64,000 nucleotides of DNA, taken from assembly GCF_018588885.1 (NCBI RefSeq), contig NZ_JAFFIW010000001.1, forward strand, positions 124,001 through 188,000, read 5' to 3'. The DNA comes from Mesorhizobium sp. dw_380. GTDB taxonomy: Bacteria > Pseudomonadota > Alphaproteobacteria > Rhizobiales > Rhizobiaceae. The position numbers and the translations under genes were made by a program. Under the pieces are notes generated by a model. It had not been told where the DNA came from, made no database searches, and saw nothing but the letters and a program-made list of their open reading frames with translations. This document shows positions 7,218 through 18,261 of this stretch, piece after piece (within the stretch, counting starts at the first letter, position 1; every line of letters starts with the position of its first letter).

Positions 7218-8156
7218 TCAGCGGGCCGCGGTCCAGCCCTTGTAGTCCTTGAGGTTCTCGGCGGTGATCAGCTTGGGGTCGAGCAGCACGGTGGCCTCCG
7301 CCGGCTTCTTGCCGGCCAGCAGATCGGCCGCCATCGTCAGCGACTGGCCAGCCATGACGTAAGGATCCTGCGAGGCCGAGGCCTTGATCATCGACTTGCC
7401 GGAAGAGAGCTCCTTTTCGATATCGGGCGCGCCATCGACCGCGGTGAAGATGAATTCCGAACGGTTGAGCTGCTTGGCGGCAAGCTGGGCGCCGATCGCC
7501 GTCGGGTCGTTGATGGCAAACACGGCGTCGATCTTGTCGAAGCGGGTGAGCAGCGACTGGAACACCTTCAGGCCGCCGTCGCGCGAGCCTTCGGCGTTCT
7601 GGTCGTCGGAGAGGACCTTGATGTCGGGATGCTGCGAAAGCACGTTCTTGCAGCCCTTGACCCGCTCGAGGATCGATGACGACGCCGGGCCGTTGAGGAT
7701 GACGTAGTCGCCCTTGCCGCCGGTGTTGTCGACCAGGTACTGGCAGGCTTCCTCGCCGGCCTTGACGTTGTTGGTCATCACGGTGACGTCGGCGCCCGGC
7801 GCCGAAACGTCGAACGCGGCAACGATGATGCCGGCAGCCTGCGCCTTCTTCACCGCCGGCGCGATCGCCTTGGCGTCGACCGCGTTGAGCATGATCACGT
7901 CGACCCCGGCGGCGATGAAGGAATCGACCTGCGAGACCTGCTTGTTGAGGTCATAGTCGGCCGATACCGACGTCACCTCGACCTTCGGATTGATCTTCTT
8001 GGCCGCGTCCTCGATGCCCTTGATGGTGGCGACGAAGAAGGGGTTGCCGAGCAGGCCGACCGAGATGCCGACCTTGTTGAGGTCCTTGGCCGATGCCGGC
8101 GCGATGGCGACGGCCGCGAATGCGGCGCCGCAGAGCAGTTTGGCGATGGTCTTCAT
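7218..8156 (-). CDS. Sugar ABC transporter periplasmic binding protein (RbsB-like)
   Basis: 312 residues from the ATG at 8156, which follows GGAGGAAG and starts a clear signal peptide (KTIAKLLCGAAFAAVAIAPA, cleavage near ASA-KDLNK). It is a type I periplasmic binding fold of the CUT2 family, with the characteristic VGLLGNPFFVATIKGIEDAA, the DVIMLNAVD segment and a late AINDPTAIGAQLAAKQL. It captures a monosaccharide for the adjacent RbsC/RbsA-type transporter. In the same operon are an FGGY kinase and a ketose 3-epimerase, so the ligand is probably a ketose or pentose; which one is unknown. Confidence 0.92.
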   Translation of the reverse strand: MKTIAKLLCGAAFAAVAIAPASAKDLNKVGISVGLLGNPFFVATIKGIEDAAKKINPKVEVTSVSADYDLNKQVSQVDSFIAAGVDVIMLNAVDAKAIAPAVKKAQAAGIIVAAFDVSAPGADVTVMTNNVKAGEEACQYLVDNTGGKGDYVILNGPASSSILERVKGCKNVLSQHPDIKVLSDDQNAEGSRDGGLKVFQSLLTRFDKIDAVFAINDPTAIGAQLAAKQLNRSEFIFTAVDGAPDIEKELSSGKSMIKASASQDPYVMAGQSLTMAADLLAGKKPAEATVLLDPKLITAENLKDYKGWTAAR

Positions 8157-8236
8157 TACGCTTACTTCCTCCGATTGCCCCGCGCCTCTCACGGTGCGTT
8201 ACACGAGCCGGTCGTTGATGCCGGCGATCAGGTCAC

Positions 8237-9240
8237 TCACGTTCTTGCCCCAGCCTGGAGCCTGTAACGGTCGAGGGCGACCGCCACGATGATGACCAAT
8301 CCCTTGATGATGTACTGCCAGATGTCCGAGACCCCGGCCAAGATGAGGCCGTTGGAGAGCACCGCGATGATCAGGCCGCCGATCAGCGTGCCCCAGATCG
8401 AGCCGACGCCGCCGACGAAGCTGGTGCCGCCGAGGATGACCGCGGCGATGGCGTCGAGCTCGTAGGACTGGCCGAGCTGCAGGCCGTTCGCGGCATAAAG
8501 CCTTGCCGCCGACATGGCGCCGCCGAGGCCGGCGAGCAGGCCGGAAACGCCATAGACGAAGAGCAACACCAGCGGCACCTTGATGCCGGTCAGCCGCGCC
8601 GCCTCGGCATTGCCGCCGACGGCATAGATCCAGGTGCCGAGCACCGTGCGCTTGAGCACCAGCCACGACAGCACCACCACCGCCAGCGCGATGACGACCA
8701 GCCAGGGAATGCCGAACAGCGAGCCATTGCCGATGAAATCGAACGGCAGGTCAGAGTTGAACACGGTCGTGTCCTGCCCAAGCAGACGGGCAACACCGCG
8801 CACCGCCGTCAGCGATCCGAGCGTGACGATGAAGGGCGGCAATCTGATGTAAGCGACGAGCAGCCCGTTGATGAGGCCGAAGCCGAGACCCACCAGGATG
8901 GCGGCGGGCACGCCGAGCAGGCCCCAGTCCGGCACCAGCGACACCAGTACCGCCACCATCGCCGAGGCGGCAAGGATGGAGCCGACGGACAGGTCGATGC
9001 CGCCGGTCAGGATGACGAAGGTCATGCCGGCGGCGAGCACGATGTTGATCGACGATTGCTGCGTGACGATCAACAGGTTGGTTTGGGTGATGAAGCGCGG
9101 ATTGATGAACTGGAAGCCGCCAGCCAGCAGCACCAGCACCGGCAGCATGCCGAGTGCGGCGAAGGCGGTCCGCAGCCGCCGGCTCCTGATCGCCGCCTGG
9201 TCCACGGTCGTCCCGGTCGTTTTGTCGGACATCCTGTCGA

Positions 9241-9244
<4 letters not shown>
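8237..9244 (-). CDS. Sugar ABC transporter permease (RbsC-like, CUT2)
   Basis: 335 residues, inner membrane. Eight to ten hydrophobic helices start near residue 29, and the family motif [17 protein letters not shown] and [19 protein letters not shown] are present. The start ATG at 9244 overlaps the stop of the ATPase gene as ATGA (9241-9244), which points to translational coupling; a second ATG four codons on is possible. It forms the channel for the sugar delivered by the RbsB-like protein encoded downstream. Confidence 0.93.
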
Positions 9245-10781
<1,537 letters not shown>

Positions 10782-10785
<4 letters not shown>

Positions 10786-12161
10786 CGTGCACCACCTGCC
10801 GCTTTGCTGGCGATGCCGCGGCCGGCGACGAGATCACGCCAGTCGTCGCGATAAACCGCAAGGCCGGTGAAGCGCGCCGCCGTCACCGGTTCCGGCGCCT
10901 CGGCGGCAAAGTCGCGGCCGACACTCTCGAAGGCGAGCGCTGCCGCGCCCGTGGCGCTGCCTTCGAGCGAGGCGCCTTGCAGGAAGTCCTGGCCGGGGCG
11001 CAGCTGCGCCAGCAGCCCCGCGAGCAGACCGCCAGCGTTCAGCCCGCCATCGACGATGACGGTGTTTTGCGAATGGATCAGGTCGAGGCAGAGATCGACC
11101 ATCAGTGCGACATAGAGCAGCGCCATGGCCGCACGTTCCCCGGCATCGGGCATGCGCCCGACCAGCCGGCCGGGGCGGTCCGGCATCGGCCCACCCGGCG
11201 CGAAGCTTGGCAGCGCCATGAGCCCGGCATCGATTGCCTGCTGTATCGACCCATGCGGGATCGCGCCCTGCCAACCGCCGCTGATGGCAGCGAATTCGCG
11301 CCCGCCCATGAAGCGGATGGTCGGCACCGGGCCGCCGTCGACATCGACATTGACCAGCATGTCGCGGTCACGGTCGAGCGCCTCGAGCGGGCAGTCGGGA
11401 TTGAGCACGATGACCCAGGTGCCGGTCGACACCACGGTCAGCGGGCCAAGCTCCTGCCGGCGATAGGCATGGAGCGCCGCATTGGAGTCGTGGACGCCAT
11501 TGTGGATGGCGACCGGCCGCGCCGCGCCGCCAAGACGCCGCTCGCCGATGACCGCGCCCGCGCGCTCGAAGGCCGGCATCTGCCCGCGCCAGCCCTCGGC
11601 ATCGACCAGCGAGGAGAAGTCACGCTTGCGCGGCGCCCACAAATGCGAATGGCAGCCGAGATAGGACACTTCCGAGACCGGCCTGCCGCCGAGGCGCCAG
11701 CTCCAGTACTGGGGATAGCCGAGGATCGACGTCGCCGCCGCGAACGCGTCGGGATCGACCTCCTGCAGCCACAGCATGTGACGGCCATAGTTGAAGCCGA
11801 GCGGCAGGCGGGGCGAGAACGTCTCGGCGAAATCGGGAATGCGCCGATCGAACCGGGCACTGATCTCGGCCGGCGGCTCCTGCTCGTAGTCGAGGATCGG
11901 ATGCGTCAGCGCCTCGTCGTTCACAAGCGCGAAGGTGCAGCCATGGCCCGAGACCATCACCCCTTCGACGCCATGGTTTTCGACCGCGTCAGTGACGGCA
12001 TCGAGCGCCCACTCATGCAGCTTGGCCTCGTCGAGCACGCTGAAGCCGTCCTGGCGCGTCCACTGCGGCTGTGTCCGGCGCTCGTCGAGGATGCGCCCGT
12101 CCTGGCCGAAGACGAACAGCTTCGAATTGGTCTTGCCGAAGTCGAGCACCGCCACTTTCAT
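10782..12161 (-). CDS. FGGY-family carbohydrate kinase (fuculokinase/rhamnulokinase-like)
   Basis: 459 residues. The N-terminal phosphate-binding strand is [14 protein letters not shown] (residues 4-17), followed by [13 protein letters not shown]. The C-terminal domain carries [12 protein letters not shown] and VDGGLNAGG, the actin-fold adenosine motif. These features match the L-fuculokinase/L-rhamnulokinase side of the FGGY family, which phosphorylates ketoses at C1. It lies between the DeoR regulator and the transporter ATPase, with ATGA overlaps at both ends. With the divergent class II aldolase it suggests a ketose-1-phosphate route, but the substrate is an inference. Confidence 0.88.
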
Positions 12162-12940
12162 GGGACGGCTCCCGAAGTGGAAGCAATCCGCACCATCACG
12201 CCGGCATCCTCCAGCATGCGTGCATCGGTATCGGAGAGGCTGTCATCGGTGATCAGCGTGCCGATGCGCGACAGCGGCAGCGCGACATTGCGCGCGTGGA
12301 TCGAAAGCTTGCGGCTGTCGGCCAGCACGACGATCTGGTCGGCGCAGAGGCTGAGCTCGACGATGGAGCGCACCAGCAGCGGATGCGATTCCAGCACCCC
12401 TTCCTGGTTGAGGCCTTGCGCGCCGAGAAAGAACTTCGAGGCGTAGAAAGCCGTGGCCTGCGTCGGCGAATGGATGATGCCGGGTTCGCGATGCAGGTCG
12501 CCGCCGGCAACCGTCAGGCTGCAATGGCCATGGTCGCTGAGATAGGCCGCCAGCGGCATCGAATTGGTGTAGAGCCGGATGTTGCGGTCGGCGAGCTTGA
12601 CGCCAAGATGGAAGCAGGTCGAGCCGCCATGGACGATGACCGCGTCGCCGTCGCGCACCATGGTCGCGGCGAGCGCGGCGATCTGCCGTTTGGCCTCGAC
12701 CGCAAGGTCACGGTTCTCGTCATAGGGCCGGGCATAGGCAACGCCCGCATGGGAAGCGCCGTCGAGCGCCGAAATGCCGCCATAGACCTTCCGCGCTTCA
12801 CCGGCTTCGTCGATCCGGTCGATGTCGCGCCTCACCGTCGCCGCTGAAACGCCAAGCCGCTCCTGCAGCTCGCGCACCGAGGCGAACGGACGGTCCCGCA
12901 GCAGTTCGACGATCTGACGCTGGCGGCCGAAGTCGCTCAA
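12158..12940 (-). CDS. DeoR/GlpR-family transcriptional regulator
   Basis: 260 residues. The N-terminal winged helix is at about 6-57 (RQRQIVELLRDRPFASVREL, then VSAATVRRDIDRIDEAG), followed by the DeoR C-terminal sensor domain with VIVHGGSTCFHLG and the LGAQGLN stretch. Regulators of this family respond to phosphorylated sugars made by the genes they control. It is the first gene of the minus-strand operon (regulator, kinase, ATPase, permease, binding protein, epimerase) and its stop overlaps the kinase start. The 185-bp divergent region holding direct repeats is its likely target. Confidence 0.93.
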   Translation of the reverse strand: MSDFGRQRQIVELLRDRPFASVRELQERLGVSAATVRRDIDRIDEAGEARKVYGGISALDGASHAGVAYARPYDENRDLAVEAKRQIAALAATMVRDGDAVIVHGGSTCFHLGVKLADRNIRLYTNSMPLAAYLSDHGHCSLTVAGGDLHREPGIIHSPTQATAFYASKFFLGAQGLNQEGVLESHPLLVRSIVELSLCADQIVVLADSRKLSIHARNVALPLSRIGTLITDDSLSDTDARMLEDAGVMVRIASTSGAVP

Positions 12941-13125
12941 GCCTTTCCTCCCGAAATGGCATTTCCTATGGCAACTGGTGCAACTTACTCAACATTAGTC
13001 GGATTGCAAGCTCGTTTTGACGATAGTAGATCACTGTTGACGTAGATCACTCATATCTGCGATATCAGCGCCAAATATCGGCCCCGGCAACGGGATTTTC
13101 GTGCAAGCGTTGGAGAGAAGGCGCC
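12941..13125. promoter_or_regulatory. Divergent promoter/operator region of the rare-sugar locus
   Basis: 185 bp between the DeoR-led operon and the class II aldolase operon. It holds two exact GTAGATCACT repeats (13026-13035 and 13042-13051) with a 16-bp period, so they sit on about the same helix face. A TATCTGCGATATCAGCG stretch follows. Direct repeats at 1.5-turn spacing are plausible DeoR-family operators. The aldolase start has GGAGAGAAGG just upstream. Confidence 0.5.
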
Positions 13126-14169
13126 ATGGCAACCCAAGCTGATGCACAGGAACTGGCTGCCTTACGCGCGCTTTCGGCCAGCATCGGGCTGAACCCTCAC
13201 ATGACCCAGGCGGCAGGCGGCAACACCTCGCTCAAGGCCGGCGACACGCTGTGGATCAAGGCGTCCGGCACCTGGCTGAAGGATGCGCTCAGCGACGACA
13301 TCATGGTGCCGGTGGCGATGGCGCCGCTGCTCAAGGCGGTCGAAGAGCGCAATCCGGCCGCCGACAAGCCGCAGGCCTTTGCCATCGATGAATTCAACCC
13401 GCGCGGCCTGCGCCCGTCCATCGAGACCACGGTGCACGCCTTGATGCCGCAGCGCGTAGTCCTGCATGTCCACTGCGTCGACACGATTTCGCTCGCCGTG
13501 CAGGCCAACAGCGAGGCCGAGGTCGCCAGGCGGCTCGGCGGCATCGAATGGGCCTATGTGCCCTACTTCCGGCCGGGCCTGCCGCTTGCCCGCGGCATTG
13601 CCGAGAAATTGCGGCCCGGGGTCGACGTGCTGATCCTTGGCAATCACGGGCTGGTGGTCGCCGCCGAAACCGTGGCCAAGGCCGACCTTCTGCTGCGCCG
13701 CGTTCGGTCGCTGCTGGCGCGGCCGGCGCGCGTCGCCGCTGCGCCCGACATCGCGGCCTTGACGACGTTGGCCGGCGACAGCGTCTACCGATTGCCGGCG
13801 GATGTCGAAGCGCACGCGGTCGCGCTCGACCCGGAAAGCCGCCGCATGGCCGAGGCCGGCAGCCTCTATCCGGACCATGTCATCTTCCTCGGCCAGGGCT
13901 CGGTCGTGGCCAAGCCAGGCGAGGACGCGGCCGGTGTCGCCGCGCGGCTCGGCACCGCCCCTGTTGCGATCCTGTTTCCCGGCGCCGGCGTGCTGATGCG
14001 CGGCGACGCCAGCGCGGGCGCTGACGCCATGCAGCGCTGCCTTGCCGACGTGACGGCGCGCGTCGATGTCGCGGCGCGGCTGAACTATCTCACCGCCGCC
14101 GAGAACGACGAACTGGTCAACTGGGACGCCGAGCAGTATCGCCAGAAGCTCAACGCGGCAGGCGGCTAG
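13126..14169 (+). CDS. Class II aldolase/adducin-family protein
   Basis: 347 residues. The Zn-dependent aldolase domain occupies roughly 1-215, with AAGGNTSLKAGDTLWIKASG near the N-terminus (phosphate-binding GNTS/KASG pattern), the VLHVHCVDT ligand pair (HxH) and ILGNHGLVV carrying the third His. A C-terminal extension of about 120 residues (from around DVEAHAVALDPE) is found in the longer rhamnulose-P-aldolase-like proteins of rhizobia. It probably cleaves a ketose phosphate made by one of the FGGY kinases to dihydroxyacetone phosphate and an aldehyde. The next kinase starts 12 bases later. Confidence 0.85.
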   Translation: MATQADAQELAALRALSASIGLNPHMTQAAGGNTSLKAGDTLWIKASGTWLKDALSDDIMVPVAMAPLLKAVEERNPAADKPQAFAIDEFNPRGLRPSIETTVHALMPQRVVLHVHCVDTISLAVQANSEAEVARRLGGIEWAYVPYFRPGLPLARGIAEKLRPGVDVLILGNHGLVVAAETVAKADLLLRRVRSLLARPARVAAAPDIAALTTLAGDSVYRLPADVEAHAVALDPESRRMAEAGSLYPDHVIFLGQGSVVAKPGEDAAGVAARLGTAPVAILFPGAGVLMRGDASAGADAMQRCLADVTARVDVAARLNYLTAAENDELVNWDAEQYRQKLNAAGG

Positions 14170-14181
14170 CAAAGGACTGAC

Positions 14182-15456
14182 ATGATGCCCCTTGTCATCG
14201 GCATCGACATCGGCACGTCGGGCGCGCGCGCCGTCGCCATGCGCCCGGATTTTTCGATTGCCGGCCAGTCCGCCGTTCGACTTGATCGATTTGGCCAGAA
14301 TCCCCGCGACCCCTCCGCATGGTGGCAAACGGTCCAGGCCGCCCTGACGGAACTGCTTTCGGGCATCGACCACGCCGCGGTCCGCGCCATCGCTGTCGAC
14401 GGCACGTCGGGCACGCTGCTGCCGGTCGACGCCGCCAGGCGGCCGCTGGCGGAACCGTTGATGTACAACGACAAGGTCGCCGACGACGGCATCCTGGCCG
14501 TGATCGCCCGCCAGGCGCCGGAAGCGAGCGCCGCGCACGGGGCGACTTCCGGCCTCGCCAAGGCCTTGCGGTTCCAGCATCTGCACGGCATCGCGGCGGT
14601 GCTGCACCAGGCCGACTGGATCGCTGGAAACCTGTCCGGGCGCTTCGGCGTCAGCGACGAGAACAATGCCCTGAAGACAGGCTATGATGTCGAGGCCCGC
14701 CGCTGGCCGGACTGGATCGCGGCCACCGGCATGCGCGTGGAGTTGCTGCCTGACGTCGTCGAGCCGGGCGATGTCACCGGCACGCTCACCGCAGTCGCCG
14801 CGGAATTGTTTAGCCTGCCGCGCGATGTGGTCGTGGTCGCCGGCACCACGGATGGCTGCGCTTCGTTCCTGGCGACGGGGGCCACCGCGGTTGGCGACGG
14901 CGTCACCGCGCTTGGATCCTCCCTGACCATCAAGATCCTCTCCGACCGGCCGATCTCAGCGCCACGCTTCGGCATCTACAGCCATCGCCTCGGCGACGCC
15001 TGGCTGGCCGGCGGCGCGTCGAATTCCGGCGGCAAGGTGCTGGCGCAGCATTTTCCGCTCGCGCGGATCATCGAACTCAGCGCGGCAATCGACCCCACAA
15101 CGCAAACAGACCTCGACTATTATCCGCTCGGCTCGGTTGGCGAACGGTTCCCGATCGCCGATCCGGCCTTGCCGCCACGCCTCACGCCACGGCCGGCTGA
15201 CGACGCCGACTATCTCAAGGCAATGTTCGAGGGCATGGCCGCGATCGAGGCGCTCGGCTACCGCAGGCTGGCCGAACTCGGCGCGCCGGCGCTGACCTCG
15301 GTCCGGAGTGTCGGCGGCGGCGCGGCGAACCCGGCCTGGACGGCGATCCGGCGGCGCAAGCTCGGCGTCGATTTCCTGCCGGCACTTTCAGACGAAGCCG
15401 CAGCCGGCACCGCGCGGCTGGCGCTGAAGGGTGCAAGCAAGCAGGGACTCCTATGA
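14182..15456 (+). CDS. FGGY-family carbohydrate kinase (xylulokinase/ribulokinase-like)
   Basis: 424 residues. N-terminal IGIDIGTSGARAVAM (residues 6-20), then AIAVDGTSGTLLPVD with the catalytic Asp region, VVVVAGTTDGCASF and SVGGGAANPAWTAIRRRKLG near the C-terminus. It is slightly shorter than the usual 480-540 residues. It lies in an operon with the class II aldolase upstream and the HAD protein downstream, whose ATG overlaps its stop as ATGA. It is a second, distinct kinase in the locus besides the one at 10782-12161, so two phosphorylations or two substrates are likely. Confidence 0.88.
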   Translation: MMPLVIGIDIGTSGARAVAMRPDFSIAGQSAVRLDRFGQNPRDPSAWWQTVQAALTELLSGIDHAAVRAIAVDGTSGTLLPVDAARRPLAEPLMYNDKVADDGILAVIARQAPEASAAHGATSGLAKALRFQHLHGIAAVLHQADWIAGNLSGRFGVSDENNALKTGYDVEARRWPDWIAATGMRVELLPDVVEPGDVTGTLTAVAAELFSLPRDVVVVAGTTDGCASFLATGATAVGDGVTALGSSLTIKILSDRPISAPRFGIYSHRLGDAWLAGGASNSGGKVLAQHFPLARIIELSAAIDPTTQTDLDYYPLGSVGERFPIADPALPPRLTPRPADDADYLKAMFEGMAAIEALGYRRLAELGAPALTSVRSVGGGAANPAWTAIRRRKLGVDFLPALSDEAAAGTARLALKGASKQGLL

Positions 15457-16304
15457 GCGCGAAAACAATCGAACGCCTCGATGGCATCAGTCCGCTGGCG
15501 GAGCGCTACCAGGTTTTCCTGCTCGACCAGTTCGGCGTGCTGCATGATGGTCAGGCTCCTTATCCCGGCGCAGTGGAGGCATTGTCGGCGCTGAAACGTG
15601 CCGGCAAGACGGTGGTACTGATTTCCAATTCCGGCAAGCGCGCCAAGCCCAACGAGGATCGCCTGCTGAAGCTCGGCTTCGCAGCCGGAAGCTGGGACCA
15701 TTTTGTTTCCTCCGGCGAGGTGGCGTGGCGCTCCTTTAATGACATGGCGGCATCGGGAAAGCTGCGCCCGGGCACAAAATGCCTGCTGATCAGCCGCGAC
15801 AGTGACCGCACCGCGATCGAAGGTCTGCCCCTCGTGCTGACCGGGTCCGGCGAAGACGCCGAGCTGGTGCTGATCTCGGCCAGCGAGGGGGACCGCTACG
15901 ACCTCGACCACTATCGCCGACTGCTTGCCCCGGCGGCGGCGCAAAAGGTGCCGTGCTTCTGCACCAATCCCGACAGGATCATGCTGACGGCGGTCGGCCC
16001 CCGCTTCGGCGCGGGCGAACTCGCCGATCTCTACGAAAGCCTTGGCGGCAGCGCTACCCGGATCGGCAAACCCTATCCGGCGATTTTCGACGCGGCGCTG
16101 GCGCTGGCCGGCGAACCGGACCGCGCCAGCGTGGTCTGTGTCGGCGACAGCGTCGAGCATGACATAGCGGGCGGAAACAACGCCGGCATCGCCACGGCAT
16201 TGGTGCTGAGCGGGATATTGGCCGACACGCCTGATCTCACCACCGTTTTCGACGAGCAGCAGGCCTGGCCCGACTACGTCACGGGGTCCTTCAGCTTCCG
16301 CTGA
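15453..16304 (+). CDS. HAD superfamily class IIA hydrolase
   Basis: 283 residues. The HAD nucleophile motif is FLLDQFGVLHDG, motif 2 is VVLISNSGKR, and motif 4 is VCVGDSVEHDIAGGNNAG near 225-245. IGKPYPAIFDAAL supplies the conserved Lys. The cap placement matches class IIA (NagD-like). The residue two after the nucleophile Asp is Phe rather than Asp (DQFGV instead of DxDGV), as in the DxWGVLHDG subfamily. This leaves open whether it is an efficient phosphatase. It ends the aldolase-kinase operon; its last 14 bases overlap the end of the convergent SorC-type regulator gene. Confidence 0.85.
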   Translation: MSAKTIERLDGISPLAERYQVFLLDQFGVLHDGQAPYPGAVEALSALKRAGKTVVLISNSGKRAKPNEDRLLKLGFAAGSWDHFVSSGEVAWRSFNDMAASGKLRPGTKCLLISRDSDRTAIEGLPLVLTGSGEDAELVLISASEGDRYDLDHYRRLLAPAAAQKVPCFCTNPDRIMLTAVGPRFGAGELADLYESLGGSATRIGKPYPAIFDAALALAGEPDRASVVCVGDSVEHDIAGGNNAGIATALVLSGILADTPDLTTVFDEQQAWPDYVTGSFSFR

Positions 16305-17301
16305 CCGCCTCGAGCATGCGCCTTGCGCTTTCCTCGTCGGTGATCAGGATCGTCGGCGCGATCAGGTTCATGGCGCCGAGCAGCGCCTCGGTCTTCTCCT
16401 CGCCGCCGGAGGTGAGGATGCGGATCGGGGCCTTGCGAAGCCGGTCGACGTCCACCGACATCACGTGACTATTGACGGGATGGTCGACCAGATCGCCGTT
16501 GCGATCGAAAAAATGGAACAGAAGGTCGCCGACGGCGCCACGTGCAAGCAGCGCCTCCCGGTCCGCCTCCTTGAGAAAGCCGCCGCGAGAGAAGGTGGTG
16601 GCCGAAGCGATGCCGCCGACGCTCAGCAGAACGGCATCGAGCACGTTGGCCATCTCAAAAACCTCCTGCAGGCCGCAGCGCTCGACCAGCGCGATCTTGG
16701 TCTCGACGCTGTCCACGACGGCCGGCGTCGGGATCAGATAGCCGTCACCCTGGAAGATTTGGGCAAAGCGCCACGCGAACTCGGCCGGGTTGTAGCGCCG
16801 CACGACGCCGACACCGCCAAGCAGCGAAATGACCTTGAAGTCGGTGAGCGATTTGGCGCTGATGAAGGGCAGGCTCGAGAACAGTGTCTGGCCCCAGCCG
16901 ACGCCGACGCGCATACCGGATTTCATGGTGTCGGACAGGAAAATCCCGGTCTTGGCGCTGATCGCGGGGATCGGATCGGCATTGGGCGCGGAGAGCGGTG
17001 CCACCAGCGCCTGCTGCAGGCCGAACGTACGCTCCAGCGCGCGCTCCAGCCGCACGATCTCGGACAATTCACTCTCGATGGTGATCTTCACCTCGTTGCG
17101 CGAACGAGCCTCCGCTAGCATGCGCACGATGGTGACGCGGCCGACGCCAAGCACGTCGGCGATCTCGTTCTGCGTCATCTGCTCGACGAAATACATCCAG
17201 GCGGCACGAATCCTGAGGCGATCCGTCCGGCTCTCATTGACGATCTGCTCGGGCGCGTCTGCTCCTGCCCGACCCTCTTCGGTTTGTCGTCGCCTGGCCA
17301 A
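16291..17301 (-). CDS. SorC-family sugar-binding transcriptional regulator
   Basis: 336 residues. The helix-turn-helix lies at about 28-65 (IRAAWMYFVEQMTQNEIADV, then LGVGRVTIVRMLAEAR). It is followed by the SorC C-terminal sugar-phosphate domain with VGVGWGQTL, LLGGVG and ILTSGGEEKTEALLGA. Such regulators bind phosphorylated sugars or polyols. It could control the aldolase operon that ends convergently against it, or the glucitol-type PTS downstream; SorC members commonly govern pentitol and sorbose genes. The start may lie further in, since the first 20 residues are poorly ordered. Confidence 0.88.
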   Translation of the reverse strand: MARRRQTEEGRAGADAPEQIVNESRTDRLRIRAAWMYFVEQMTQNEIADVLGVGRVTIVRMLAEARSRNEVKITIESELSEIVRLERALERTFGLQQALVAPLSAPNADPIPAISAKTGIFLSDTMKSGMRVGVGWGQTLFSSLPFISAKSLTDFKVISLLGGVGVVRRYNPAEFAWRFAQIFQGDGYLIPTPAVVDSVETKIALVERCGLQEVFEMANVLDAVLLSVGGIASATTFSRGGFLKEADREALLARGAVGDLLFHFFDRNGDLVDHPVNSHVMSVDVDRLRKAPIRILTSGGEEKTEALLGAMNLIAPTILITDEESARRMLEAVSGS

Positions 17302-17458
17302 ATCATCCTCCCCCGCGGCGACGGACGAGCCCGCCGCCGCCGATTCTGCATGCTGGTCTAGTATCGCCTATTGATCTACCAATCGATAGGAACAATGTAG
17401 AGTCGGTGGCTGTCCTCTTGCCGGGCGGCCCTCAACGGAACTTTCGAGGCGATCCGCG

Positions 17459-18259
17459 ATGCTCCGACAAATCTCCGAAGATGTCCGCGTCAACCTGAAG
17501 GACCGGTTGCGGGAAATCCGCGACATCATCCGCCAGAGCCGCCATGACGGCAGCGGCGACGCCAGTGTCGTGCGCGAAGCGACCAGCCATCTGCCGTCGT
17601 TTCCGGGCAAGGGCATCGAAGGCCTGCTCAGCCATGCCGCCAGCGCCGTCGACGAAGCGCTGTCGATCGCCGAATCCTTTGTCCCGCATGAGCGCCCGAT
17701 CAAGGTGGATGGCACGACCGTCAAAGGCCTCGGCACCTATTTCCCGGCCGGAAACGAAGAGCGGCAGTTGAGCGCCGAGCGCCTGTTCCGGCGCGACATG
17801 TATTATCTGACCAAGTCCGTTCTTGCCGGGCTGAAGATCGACAATGCCCGCATCCACGAAGCCGATTTCGCCGCCGCCCACGCCGCGATGCGCAAGCGCC
17901 ATGGCGATCTGTTGGCCGCGCTTGCCGCGCCCGGCGCTGGATTGCAGGCAATCGCGGCCACCTGCGCTGCGCTACTGGTCGAGTTGCTCAACCAGCGTCC
18001 GGTCCGCTTTGGCGAAGCCGCGCCGGAAACGGCAGCGGCGGGCGAACGGGCGCTCGATATAAGCTGCCTGGCGCCGGTCGTTCTGGCCTGCGGTCTGGCG
18101 ACCACCGGCCGCGACGGCGCGCCGGAGCCGGAGATGTTGGAGATAGCCATCCTTGCGGCCGATATCCGTCACGATCGCATCGTACAGGCCTGCGCCAAGG
18201 CAAGCCCGGTCGATGAACTGACGCCGGTCTTTGCCACCTTGCTTGCGCATTTGCCGTAG
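17459..18259 (+). CDS. Conserved-looking protein of unknown function
   Basis: 266 residues, soluble, Ala-rich and mostly helical by composition. Its N-terminal third is basic and charged (LRQISEDVRVNLKDRLREIR). A central stretch carries VDGTTVKGLGTYFPAG and RLFRRDMYYLTKSVLAGLKI. No family is recognised and there is no signal peptide or membrane helix. It is read alone, between the divergent SorC regulator (157 bp away) and the convergent HPr-EI gene, two bases beyond its stop. Coding character (GC-rich third positions, no break) supports a real gene. Placement suggests a role with the sugar systems on either side, but that is inference. Confidence 0.7.
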   Translation: MLRQISEDVRVNLKDRLREIRDIIRQSRHDGSGDASVVREATSHLPSFPGKGIEGLLSHAASAVDEALSIAESFVPHERPIKVDGTTVKGLGTYFPAGNEERQLSAERLFRRDMYYLTKSVLAGLKIDNARIHEADFAAAHAAMRKRHGDLLAALAAPGAGLQAIAATCAALLVELLNQRPVRFGEAAPETAAAGERALDISCLAPVVLACGLATTGRDGAPEPEMLEIAILAADIRHDRIVQACAKASPVDELTPVFATLLAHLP

Positions 18260-18261
18260 GC

